Assembly (NCBI RefSeq): GCF_024360925.2
Contig: NZ_CP113517.1
Span: 2,604,001 to 2,668,000 of the forward strand
DNA from: Methylomonas rapida
Lineage (GTDB): Bacteria; Pseudomonadota; Gammaproteobacteria; Methylococcales; Methylomonadaceae
Length of the DNA: 64,000 bases
Direction of reading: 5' to 3'
Below the pieces are notes generated by a model. It had not been told where the DNA came from. It did not search any database and saw nothing but the letters and a program-made list of their open reading frames with translations. Positions 54,696-63,231 of the stretch are shown here, piece after piece. Positions within the stretch are counted from its first letter, which is position 1. Each line of letters starts with the position of its first letter. A program made the position numbers and the translations under genes.

Positions 54696-55895
54696 TCAGG
54701 ATACTTCCATGCTTGCTATTTTGGCGGACTCAGTTGTGGGTATCTTGGGATTCAAGCCGGATATTAGTGACCTGAGACGTTCGATGCGAACGTGGAAGCG
54801 TTGCACCCCATCGTGTTGCTCGTGATCTTGGTGCAGTTTTTGAAAGTCGTCCAAATAATCGCCAATCAGCGAGGTTTTTTGCGCCAAGCCGCTCATGATT
54901 TGGCTGACGATGTCCTCGAACTGGATGGCCATGACACCCTCTTCGGTCAGCTGGCGAATTCGTTCGGTGATTTCGGTGATTTGATGCGAATGGTCTCTGG
55001 CCTTATCGGTAACCTGGATGAGCTCGCTTTCCAAAGTGTTCAGGTTTTCTCGCGAGCGGTTGGCCAAGCTCAGATCGATTTGGGTGGAAAGGGTTACCTG
55101 CGTGCCCACCTCCTGAAGCGAATTCAGGATGTCTTTCAAAAGAACACCGATTTCGTCGTTGAAATTTCGGGTTCGGGAAGCCAGTGAACGCACTTCATCG
55201 GCTACCACGGCAAAGCCGCGGCCGGCTTCACCTGCCCGCGCCGCTTCGATGGCGGCGTTCAAGGCCAATAGATCGGTTTGTTGGGTTAATTTGGACACGC
55301 TTTCCAAGGCGCCGGTAATACCCAGTATTTTATGTTGCATTTGTTCGAAGCTGGTTGCGATGGCAGCGCTGGATTGTCTAAGCTCGCGCAGTTTGCCGAC
55401 GAACTCGTCGATCAGCACATGAGTTTCGTCGAAAAAACGCTGTAATCCGGAGTTATGCTGCGCATCGACAACCTCCGACCCGGTCAATTGCAACACTTCG
55501 TCAATCAACGTTTTCAATACCTGACGCTGATTGGCCGACTGTTGCTCCAGACCAGTCAGGCTGCCGTATAGTTTGACGACCGACTCGCGCATGATTTGGC
55601 AAGCCTGCTGCGTATCGCGCTGTAGGGTCGAAAACTGATCTTGAGTATGACCGGCAACATGGTCGCATAGGGAATGGTATTCCGACATCATGGTATGCAA
55701 CTGGTACAAGCGGGCTTGTTGGACCATTTTCGAAGACTGACGCCCGCGCCGGGAAAAAAATAAGGCAGCAACGGCAAGCAAGGACATCAGAATGTAAGGA
55801 TATGGGCAAATCGGCGCACCGCTCATGCCCCAAAGCCAGCAGGCAAAAGAGATGAACATTACCAGCCAAATCAATACGGTATCGATACGTTTCAT
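54696..55895 (-). CDS. Methyl-accepting chemotaxis-type protein lacking a periplasmic domain
   Basis: 399 residues from the ATG at 55895 (AGG 6 bases upstream; an ATG at 55922 has no ribosome site). Two adjacent membrane helices ([20 protein letters not shown] and [14 protein letters not shown]) with only a few residues between them, then a long coiled coil and the MCP signalling tip [20 protein letters not shown] and [18 protein letters not shown]. With no extracellular sensor it may sense in the cytoplasm or membrane, or work outside chemotaxis. Convergent with kdpE; same strand as the two signalling genes that follow. Confidence 0.9.
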   Translation of the reverse strand: MKRIDTVLIWLVMFISFACWLWGMSGAPICPYPYILMSLLAVAALFFSRRGRQSSKMVQQARLYQLHTMMSEYHSLCDHVAGHTQDQFSTLQRDTQQACQIMRESVVKLYGSLTGLEQQSANQRQVLKTLIDEVLQLTGSEVVDAQHNSGLQRFFDETHVLIDEFVGKLRELRQSSAAIATSFEQMQHKILGITGALESVSKLTQQTDLLALNAAIEAARAGEAGRGFAVVADEVRSLASRTRNFNDEIGVLLKDILNSLQEVGTQVTLSTQIDLSLANRSRENLNTLESELIQVTDKARDHSHQITEITERIRQLTEEGVMAIQFEDIVSQIMSGLAQKTSLIGDYLDDFQKLHQDHEQHDGVQRFHVRIERLRSLISGLNPKIPTTESAKIASMEVS

Positions 55896-55996
55896 GGTAG
55901 GCCTATTATTTTTCCGAGTCATCTAAGTTAAGCAGTAGGGAAGCGCTGAATGAATCCACCATGAGCCCGAACCACAGGAAACAAGTCGGGATTTCC

Positions 55997-57277
55997 TTAG
56001 GCGGCGGGATGCATGATGGCATCGGCATCTGCCAGGAACTCATGTAGTTGTTCCTTGGAGTCTATTTGCCGAGCCGTGATGTTCACTACCGCCGCCGCGT
56101 CACCGAACAGGGTCTCGATACGGCTTTTGATACGCGCGGCGAAGCGGACGGCACCCGATGCCAGGGTATGCGGCAACAAAACGCCAAACGTGGTTTCGTT
56201 CCAGACGGCTACGGCGTCGGTGGCTCTTGCCCATTGCGGCAGTTCCACGGCGATTTGTCGCCGGATTTGCTCCAAGCCAAGAGGGAAATTTTCACGGGTT
56301 TGATGGCAAGCGATGGCAAATAGCGCGATTGAAAATGGCGCCGATTGGTAGCGGTAGATGCGGCCGATCTCATCATCCAGCTTTTGTTGCAATATTGCCC
56401 TAGTGTCGAGCCCGATAGCCAAGCTTTTCGATGTACTGTCGATGGTAGTTTTATTCTGTTCCATGCCAGCGATCAATTCGCGTAATTCATCGCTATGGTA
56501 CTTGGTGAGATTGATCCAGGCGCTATACACAAAGCCAACCAACTCGCTTTGCGTGATGACGCCTAGCAAATCGCCGGATTCGCCAATGACGACCGAGCGC
56601 TTGATATTATGATTTTTAAGCTGACCAAGCGCTTCTTGAACGGTGGCCGTGGTCCGCGTGACGATGACCGGCCTGCTCATGTAGTCCGGCAAGCAGCCTC
56701 TAAGGCTTTTTCCGCCGGCGATGGCTCTGAAAACATCCTTGGTGGTGATAATGCCTAACGCCACGCCATCTTCAACCACGACGACGGCGTCTTCCAGGCG
56801 CTTGAAATGGCACAAGATGTCTTCCAATATCCAGTCGGGGGAAAACGTTATCAGCTCGGATTTCGAGATCAGATCGCCCACTGTCTTTTTTTCGACCAAC
56901 ACTGTAGGAGAAATGGCGGCCAAAAGGTCGGTATAAGTCAAAATCCCCGTAAGCGTGTCTCCCTGCAGGATGCCCAGATAGCGCTGCGCCGACGCTTCGA
57001 GACACTCCAACGCGGCGAGAACGTGCTGACTTTCGGTAATGGTGGGCAAAACCGGCAATGACAACTCGGCCAAAGGCGCATGTTGGTCGCCGTTTTTTGC
57101 CAGATAAGCCAGCAGTTGCTCGATCGAAAACAGGCAACGTTGCGTGCCTGCTTCGACAATCACGCTGCTGAGATTTCTTTCATCCATCAAGCGGGATGCT
57201 TCGGCCACGCTGATGTGCGGCGCAAGTAAAAATATCCGCTTTTGCGCAATCAATCCAACACTTGGGAAAATCGACAT
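55997..57277 (-). CDS. CBS-domain protein with degenerate GGDEF-like domain
   Basis: 426 residues. Two CBS pairs occupy about residues 1-265 (for example ISVAEASRLMDERNLSSVIV; MSRPVIVTRTTATVQEALGQL). The C-terminal 150 residues (LDTRAILQQKLDDEIGRIYRYQSAPFSIALF...) have the fold pattern of a GGDEF domain, but the active-site GGDEF is replaced by NETTF in WNETTFGVLLP. It therefore should not make cyclic di-GMP and may act as a nucleotide-sensing regulator through the CBS pairs (inference). It lies 101 bases upstream of the chemoreceptor gene. Confidence 0.85.
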   Translation of the reverse strand: MSIFPSVGLIAQKRIFLLAPHISVAEASRLMDERNLSSVIVEAGTQRCLFSIEQLLAYLAKNGDQHAPLAELSLPVLPTITESQHVLAALECLEASAQRYLGILQGDTLTGILTYTDLLAAISPTVLVEKKTVGDLISKSELITFSPDWILEDILCHFKRLEDAVVVVEDGVALGIITTKDVFRAIAGGKSLRGCLPDYMSRPVIVTRTTATVQEALGQLKNHNIKRSVVIGESGDLLGVITQSELVGFVYSAWINLTKYHSDELRELIAGMEQNKTTIDSTSKSLAIGLDTRAILQQKLDDEIGRIYRYQSAPFSIALFAIACHQTRENFPLGLEQIRRQIAVELPQWARATDAVAVWNETTFGVLLPHTLASGAVRFAARIKSRIETLFGDAAAVVNITARQIDSKEQLHEFLADADAIMHPAA

Positions 57278-57378
57278 AATAATGAATGGGTTCTATCGAT
57301 CCTGCCACGAATGCGTCCAGGGAACGCGCACTCGATTATTCGTCATTTGCTTCAACCTCAAATGAGCCAAACTCACCT

Positions 57379-58047
57379 TCATACGCCGAGGCTGACGTTG
57401 AAGGCTAAGTCGGTGAGATTAGAAGGCGCCGTAAAGGTATGGTAATCCCGGATCAAATCGGCAACCGACTTGGCCTTGATTTTACCCATCAGATTGGCGC
57501 GGTGAACTTTGACGGTCTTGATCGAAATGCCCATGACTGCCGAGATTTGTGAGCTAGAAAACCCTTTTACCACTAACTCACAGGTTTCCAGCTCCCGTCT
57601 GGTGAGTTGGTTGAATTTACGGCTGATTTCCAGACGGTGGATATGCCATGAGAAAACCTGTTCGAGCACTAATTTCATTTCTTCGAGTTTGAAAGGTTTA
57701 TGAATGAATTCCGAGCTGCCGATATAGAGATTGCGCAACAATTGCAAATCCTTGAACTGTCTACTCAGGTAAATTTTAGAACAATTCAGCCAAATGACAT
57801 CGAATGCGGACTCGTCGAAAATATCCGCAAAACAGGCATCGACAACCAGACAGGATGTCCACGTGCCTTGAGATAATTGGGCATAGTGACAGCGCAACCA
57901 TGCAAATAAAGAATCCCGGCTTTCGAAATAATGCGTTTCCGTATTCGGAAACGGACAAATACGCAAAATACCTCTATAGGTGGATAATTCGCTATCGACC
58001 ACTACGATTACGAATTTGTAATCAGAAAAATTGATCTGCATCAACAT
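57379..58047 (-). CDS. LuxR/FixJ-type response regulator
   Basis: 222 residues from an ATG at 58047 (58041 also possible; no clear ribosome site). The N-terminal receiver-like domain has a candidate phospho-Asp in SCLVVDACFAD and the conserved Lys in EFIHKPFKLEEM, but the first acidic pocket is reduced to VVVDSE. The C-terminal LuxR HTH is clear: LTRRELETCELVVKGFSSSQ and ISIKTVKVHRANLMGKIKAK. No histidine kinase is adjacent. It is co-directional with the CBS/GGDEF-like and chemoreceptor genes and may regulate them. Confidence 0.87.
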   Translation of the reverse strand: MLMQINFSDYKFVIVVVDSELSTYRGILRICPFPNTETHYFESRDSLFAWLRCHYAQLSQGTWTSCLVVDACFADIFDESAFDVIWLNCSKIYLSRQFKDLQLLRNLYIGSSEFIHKPFKLEEMKLVLEQVFSWHIHRLEISRKFNQLTRRELETCELVVKGFSSSQISAVMGISIKTVKVHRANLMGKIKAKSVADLIRDYHTFTAPSNLTDLAFNVSLGV

Positions 58048-58285
58048 CAATCAAATTAGGTTGGGAACAACGTTAGTCATGTTGCCGAAGTTTAGGCGAA
58101 TAGCACTCTTTGTCTATTGGGCCAAAGGCTTAGATTTGGAATAAGTATAGACGCTAAGTCTTGGTTATCAGGGCTAGACCTTTACAGTTTGCAATCGTCA
58201 GTCAATTATCCTGACGCTCCCGTACAATAGTTTGCAAACAACGAGTAATATCACTGGTTAATTTTACTTGCCTGGATGGACCACG

Positions 58286-59383
58286 ATGTTTTCGCGTTTT
58301 CCGTTTGCCGAGATCGACACCCAGATATTTCCCGCCAGTTATCAGTCCGCCCGCCGGCAATGGCTGGAGCAGCAGACCGACCTGCCTTATCCTTGTCAGC
58401 ACCTGAGATTTGCCTGTGCCGGAAAGGGCCCTGCAGGCGAGGACTTGATAACCGATGTACTGTGGCTGGGCGAGCAACAAGCCGAAAACGTCGTCGTACT
58501 GATTGCCGGCACGCACGGCGTGGAAGGCTTGACCGGTAGCGCGATTCAAACCGACTTATTGCAATTATTGGCCAGGGGTCAACCGACCTTTCCCCAGCGT
58601 ACCGCGCTGCTATTGATTCATGCACTGACACCGTGGGGCTTCGCCTGGCTGCGCCGCTGCGACGCCGACGGGGTGGATCTGAACCGCAATGCAGTGGATT
58701 TTTCCGCGCCATTGCCAGAAAACTTGGGTTACGCCGCATTACGGGAAGCCTTGTTTGCCGGCGATGCCGAAACCCGGCAACGCTTGTTTGACCAATTCAG
58801 CGCGCAGCACGGCCGCGTGGCGTTGGAGATCGCCATCAGCGGCGGCCAATATCACGATCCCGCGGGGCCTTTCTTCGGCGGCCAAGCACCGGCGCATGGT
58901 CGCCGGGTATGCGAAACCTTGATCGAACAGTACGCCTTGTCGCAGCGGCGTTTGGCCGTGGTTGATTTGCATACAGGCCTTGGCCCTTACGGTTATGGGG
59001 AAATCATTTGCGATCACGCGCCCGACAGTGCCGGTGCCGATGTGGCACGACAGTGGTACGGCGACGCAGTGACGCTACCGTTAAGCGGCACGTCCAGTTC
59101 CGTGCCAAAAACAGGGCTATTGGACTATCTGTGGCATGCGGCGATGGACGAGCACAGCTGTTATGTCACCCTGGAATTCGGCACCTACAGCACCGATGCG
59201 TTATTCGAAGTGCTGCTGCGCGACCATCAACTGTGGGCGCAGGCCGAAAACGCGGACGAGCGCCTGGCGCACAGCTTGAAGATGAGGCATCATTTTTGCC
59301 CTAATGATACGGCTTGGCAGGAAATGGTGTTGGTTCGCGCCCGTCAAGTCATCGCTCAAGCGATACGAGGAGCTTCGTTTTGA
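58286..59383 (+). CDS. DUF2817 / M14-type metallopeptidase
   Basis: 365 residues from the ATG at 58286 (GGATGG upstream; an in-frame TTG lies at 58268). Zinc-site motifs of the M14/aspartoacylase superfamily: AGTHGVEGLTG (HxxE), DGVDLNRNAVDF (substrate Arg region), VVDLHTGLGPYG (third His ligand) and TLEFGTYS (catalytic Glu). No signal peptide, so cytoplasmic. Its stop overlaps the next start by four bases (TTGA), so it is translated with the GNAT/C39 protein. The natural substrate is an acylated amino acid or small peptide, unknown here. Confidence 0.85.
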   Translation: MFSRFPFAEIDTQIFPASYQSARRQWLEQQTDLPYPCQHLRFACAGKGPAGEDLITDVLWLGEQQAENVVVLIAGTHGVEGLTGSAIQTDLLQLLARGQPTFPQRTALLLIHALTPWGFAWLRRCDADGVDLNRNAVDFSAPLPENLGYAALREALFAGDAETRQRLFDQFSAQHGRVALEIAISGGQYHDPAGPFFGGQAPAHGRRVCETLIEQYALSQRRLAVVDLHTGLGPYGYGEIICDHAPDSAGADVARQWYGDAVTLPLSGTSSSVPKTGLLDYLWHAAMDEHSCYVTLEFGTYSTDALFEVLLRDHQLWAQAENADERLAHSLKMRHHFCPNDTAWQEMVLVRARQVIAQAIRGASF

Positions 59384-60486
59384 CATTATCGATACGCCCT
59401 GCCCTGCTCGCCGACCTCGATGCCTTGGTCGCATTGGAAAACGCCAGTTTCGTCACCGACCGGCTCAGCCGCCGCAGCTTCAAACATTGGCTGACCACCG
59501 ACACTGATCACCGCGCCCTGCTGCTGGCCGAAAACGAACAAGGTCTGGCCGGCTATATCCTGATCATCTATCACCCTGGCACCCGGTTGGCACGGATATA
59601 TTCCCTGGCCGTCGATCCAAGGCAGCGCAACAGCGGCATTGCCCAGGCCTTGATCATTCGGGGCGAACAAACCGCGCGCGATGACGGCCGCCTGTATCTG
59701 CGGCTGGAAGTCAACGTCGACAATACCCCGGCCATCAGGTTGTACGAAAAGCTAGGGTATCGGAAATTTGGCTTTTACCGGGATTATTACCAGGATCACA
59801 GCGATGCGCTGCGCTATCAAAAACGCATCCGTAGTTACAAGGATACGCCACAGCACCGCTCGGTGCATTGGCTGCGCCAGACCACTCCGTTCACCTGCGG
59901 ACCGGCCGCGTTGATGATGGCCATGCACGGCCTGAACCACGCCTACCAACCCTCGCGGCAAGAAGAAATCGATTTGTGGCGCGAAGCCACCACGATTTTC
60001 ATGACGTCGGGCCACGGCGGCTGTCATCCCGTGGGCCTGGCATTGGCCGCCAAACGGCGCGGCTTTGCGGTGGAAGTCTGGATCAACCAAAGCGGGCCGC
60101 TGTTCATCGACAGCGTGCGTAACGACGACAAAAAGCAAATCATCGAACTGGTCGACAATTGCTTCAAAGACCAAGCCGCCGCCCACGACATACCGATACA
60201 TTACGGCAACGTCAGCCAAGACGATTTGATTGCGGCCTTTGAATCCGGCGCTATACCGTTGATCTTGATCAGCACCTTTGCGATGGACAGAAAAAAAGCC
60301 CCGCATTGGGTGGTCATGAGCGGTTTTGACCAGGATTGCCTGTATATGCACGATTCCGACCCCGACGACAGCCGGCAAAGCGAACTCGACTGCCAGTTCA
60401 TCCCGGTCGCGCGCGAGGATTTCGAGCGCATGTCCTGTTTCGGCAAAAGCCGGTTGAGAACGGCGGTCATCATTCGGCCGGCCTAG
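59380..60486 (+). CDS. GNAT N-acetyltransferase fused to C39-like cysteine peptidase
   Basis: 368 residues from a TTG at 59380, chosen because GGAG lies 7 bases upstream and the GNAT strand LSIRPALLADLDALVALE starts there. Residues 1-150 are a RimI-like GNAT domain (IYSLAVDPRQRNSGIAQALI, acetyl-CoA loop; NTPAIRLYEKLGY). Residues 165-368 are a C39-like peptidase: QTTPFTCGPAALMMAM (Cys) and APHWVVMSGFD (His), with DSDPDD. The fusion is a recognised family that often keeps company with RimK-like ligases, one of which is at 42633-44108. Role: probably modification or trimming of a peptide tag (inference). Confidence 0.87.
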   Translation: MTLSIRPALLADLDALVALENASFVTDRLSRRSFKHWLTTDTDHRALLLAENEQGLAGYILIIYHPGTRLARIYSLAVDPRQRNSGIAQALIIRGEQTARDDGRLYLRLEVNVDNTPAIRLYEKLGYRKFGFYRDYYQDHSDALRYQKRIRSYKDTPQHRSVHWLRQTTPFTCGPAALMMAMHGLNHAYQPSRQEEIDLWREATTIFMTSGHGGCHPVGLALAAKRRGFAVEVWINQSGPLFIDSVRNDDKKQIIELVDNCFKDQAAAHDIPIHYGNVSQDDLIAAFESGAIPLILISTFAMDRKKAPHWVVMSGFDQDCLYMHDSDPDDSRQSELDCQFIPVAREDFERMSCFGKSRLRTAVIIRPA

Positions 60487-60547
60487 CTTTTCAGGATGGG
60501 TCCACGAAGAATCCCCTTCCAGCATTTAAGTCACGAGACACTCGACT

Positions 60548-60572
60548 AAACGCCCAATCTAACCTTCTCCCG
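60548..60572. repeat. CTTCTCCC palindrome
   Basis: CCTTCTCCCGGCGGGAGAAGG is a near-perfect hairpin after the GNAT/C39 gene. It could work as a transcript-end structure and belongs to the CTCTCCC-type family. Confidence 0.55.
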
Positions 60573-60639
60573 GCGGGAGAAGGCTGCGATTCGGCTTTTA
60601 CGACGCTCTCCGTTTGAGCGAATGACCGATCTGTCGAAC

Positions 60640-60951
60640 TCAGTCTGGTTCTAGCGCTGTGTCAACACCTTCGGCCTCTTTTGCATCAGCCGAGTCTTTA
60701 GCCTCATCCCGCTCGCATTTGCCTTCAAGCAGATCAATGGCGCCCGGCCAACAGGAGGCTTTCACGTAATCTTTTGCATAATCAAAAAAAGCCACACCGG
60801 AACAATCCTCGTGTTTGAGCGTAGCGGGCGCGCCCAGATCCTTTTCGTCATAAATTCTGACGACTTTACAAAAGTCAACGGGTCTCGACCAAGCCGGGCT
60901 TGATATTAGGCATAACAACGTCAAAGCGTAAACGTTCTTTTTATGAGTCAT
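60640..60951 (-). CDS. Small exported protein with Cys residues, unknown
   Basis: 103 residues from the ATG at 60951 (60969 is an alternative). Signal peptide VYALTLLCLISSPAWS, then a mature chain of about 80 residues with four Cys (DFCKVVRIY, HEDCSG, ASCWPG, GKCERD) that could form two disulfides, and an acidic tail. I do not recognise it. It is the only minus-strand gene in the 58-64 kb segment. Confidence 0.6.
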   Translation of the reverse strand: MTHKKNVYALTLLCLISSPAWSRPVDFCKVVRIYDEKDLGAPATLKHEDCSGVAFFDYAKDYVKASCWPGAIDLLEGKCERDEAKDSADAKEAEGVDTALEPD

Positions 60952-61459
60952 TTTTAATTTTTCTCCCATTGTCGGTGTTGCAATGTATTTGTTGCAGCTT
61001 CCCAGTTTTAGTGGGGCTACCTGATTGATGGAAACCTCTACCGATTTCAGTTCAGCACACCGTTCTAGCGCTTCCAGCCTGTGGCGAAATCGCTTTGGCC
61101 TTGCCTGAACAAGCCGGGGCCGACGCAGCGCATAGAATACACCGGCGCAGGCCAGATCATTAAAAAACGTTTTATAACATTAACCGGCCTGCGGTCGCCT
61201 AATAACCGATCATCCGTTGCATCGGCAACCGTCACATTCCTGTCATTTTTGCGGATTACGCTGTAACGGAATTTGGTCCACGAAACACACGAAAATCACG
61301 AAAAATCTCAAACAATTACCACACCTAAGAGCAGCACCGAACAGGTGAATAGACAAGCTTCATAACGCAATGATTTCTTTCGTGTATTTCATGATTTTCA
61401 TGGACTTGCTGCCGTTTTTAGGATGAACCATCCATTTCCTTTACCACTGAATCATCGCC
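60952..61459. other. 508-bp gap with an intact 162-bp repeat
   Basis: No gene is supported. The GGTCCACGAAA element fills 61271-61432. The rest has no recognised structure. Confidence 0.6.
61271..61432 (+). repeat. GGTCCACGAAA element, intact copy
   Basis: It starts ATTTGGTCCACGAAACACAC and ends TTTTCATGGACTTGCTGCCG. The ends are imperfect inverted repeats (GTCCACGAAA... against ...TTTTCATGGAC). Its two halves match 19442-19490 and 19868-19965. Confidence 0.7.
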
Positions 61460-63181
61460 ATGATTGATGCCGCTCGTATTCTGCAAGAAACCTATCCCGA
61501 TTTTAAATTGGGCAAAGACAATGGCTTGGCCGTCAAGGCCTTGAAAAAGCTATTACACGAAGACGATTTCAACGCCTTCATCACCAAAAACCAGCATCTG
61601 CGCGGCTTTGCCTTCTTGGACAAATTGCTGAACCACTTCAATTTCAATTATCAGGTCAGCAACCGCTCCTACAGCAACATTCCAGCCGAAGGCCGGCTGT
61701 TGATCGTCGCCAATCACCCTATCGGCACTTTAGACGGCCTGGCCTTGGTCAAGCTGATTCGCTCGGTCCGCCCCGACGTGCGCATCGTCGCCAATCGGGT
61801 ATTGACCTACATGGAGCCCTTGCAAACGATTTTTCTGCCGGTGGATGTGCTATCAGACAAAAAAAGCCTGAAAGACAGTTACAAAGCCATGCTGGACGCC
61901 CTGGAAAACGAAGAAGCCGTAATCATTTTCCCGGCCGGCGAAGTCTCGCGCATCACGCCCAAGGGCATACGCGACGGCAAATGGCAAAACGGCTTCATCA
62001 AGCTGGCCAGGAAAGCACGCTGCCCTATCCTGCCGATACATATCAAAGGCAAAAACTCGGCGCTGTTCTACGGCGTCTCCACCATGTACAAGCCGATGGG
62101 TACCTTGCTACTGGTCAAGGAAATGTTCAATAAAAAAGACCAGGAAATCCGCTTCAAGGTCGGCTCGCCAGTTCCGTTTGCCGCCATCGAACACAGCGAA
62201 GACAGCAATAAACAATTGGCACAACGTTTTAGCAAGCATGTGTTGAATCTGGGTAAAAAGGATAAAGCGCCACTGTTCGAAACGATAGAAACCGTCGTTC
62301 ATCCGGCGGATGCCAAGACCATCAAAAAGGCCTTGTTTCAATCCCGCTTGCTGGGCGAAACCCGCGACGGCAAAAAGATTTTTTTGTATCGTTTTCAGCA
62401 CGATTGCCCGGTGATGCAGGAAATCGCCCGCTTGCGGGAACTGACATTCAGAACGGTGGAAGAAGGCACCGGTTTGGCGTTGGACCTGGACAAATTCGAT
62501 GTCTATTACAGCCATATCGTGCTGTGGGACGACAACAATCTGGACATCGTCGGCGCGTACCGGGTTGGCGAAGGCCCCAAAATCATGGCCAGCCATGGCA
62601 TCGAAGGTTTTTACACCAGTACCTTATTCGACTTGAACCAGGATTTTGCCGCGTTGCTGCCGCAAAGCATAGAACTAGGCCGCAGTTTCGTGCAGCCACG
62701 TTACTGGGGGCAACACAGCCTGGATTATCTTTGGTACGGCATCGGCGCCTACTTGCGCGAGAAACCGGACATCAAATATTTGTTTGGCCCGGTCAGCATC
62801 AGTAACGCTTATCCGCAAATGGCCAAGGAATTGATCATCGGTTTTTACCGGCAGCAATTCGGCTCGAATTTGCCAACGGCGCAGGCCAAACGGCCGTTTG
62901 TGCTGTCAGAGCAAGGCCTGCAATTCGCCACCCAGGCATTCGACGGCGATTATTCGACCAGCTTTAAAGTCTTGAATAGCGAACTCAAAAAACTGGGGGT
63001 CAAAGTCCCGACCCTGTATAAACAATATGTAGAATTGTGCGTGGAAAAAGGTTGCCATTTCATCGATTTCAACGTTGACCCCGATTTCAATAACTGCATT
63101 GACGGCCTGATCATGGTCGAAATCGACAAGATCGCGCCGAAAAAACGTCTGCGCTACATTGAATCCGCGCTGACGCATTGA
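61460..63181 (+). CDS. olsF: Bifunctional acyltransferase, OlsF-like ornithine lipid synthase
   Basis: 573 residues. The N-terminal half is a PlsC-type O-acyltransferase: NHPIGTLDG at 85-93 (His and Asp of the catalytic motif) and FPAGEVSR at 157-164. The C-terminal half (about 320-560) is an OlsB/hemolysin-type N-acyltransferase: IARLRELTFRTVEEGTG, VGAYRVGEG, LGRSFVQPRYWG and LFGPVSISNAYP. This two-domain layout is that of OlsF, which makes ornithine lipids (phosphorus-free membrane lipids) by itself in gammaproteobacteria and Bacteroidetes (known for the family). No close homologue comparison was possible, and the amino-acid head group is inferred. No clear ribosome site precedes the ATG. 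Confidence 0.85.
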   Translation: MIDAARILQETYPDFKLGKDNGLAVKALKKLLHEDDFNAFITKNQHLRGFAFLDKLLNHFNFNYQVSNRSYSNIPAEGRLLIVANHPIGTLDGLALVKLIRSVRPDVRIVANRVLTYMEPLQTIFLPVDVLSDKKSLKDSYKAMLDALENEEAVIIFPAGEVSRITPKGIRDGKWQNGFIKLARKARCPILPIHIKGKNSALFYGVSTMYKPMGTLLLVKEMFNKKDQEIRFKVGSPVPFAAIEHSEDSNKQLAQRFSKHVLNLGKKDKAPLFETIETVVHPADAKTIKKALFQSRLLGETRDGKKIFLYRFQHDCPVMQEIARLRELTFRTVEEGTGLALDLDKFDVYYSHIVLWDDNNLDIVGAYRVGEGPKIMASHGIEGFYTSTLFDLNQDFAALLPQSIELGRSFVQPRYWGQHSLDYLWYGIGAYLREKPDIKYLFGPVSISNAYPQMAKELIIGFYRQQFGSNLPTAQAKRPFVLSEQGLQFATQAFDGDYSTSFKVLNSELKKLGVKVPTLYKQYVELCVEKGCHFIDFNVDPDFNNCIDGLIMVEIDKIAPKKRLRYIESALTH

Positions 63182-63231
63182 TTTTGTGTTTTTTCCATTA
63201 TCGCCATGTCGTGCGCTGATTACGAGGGAAG

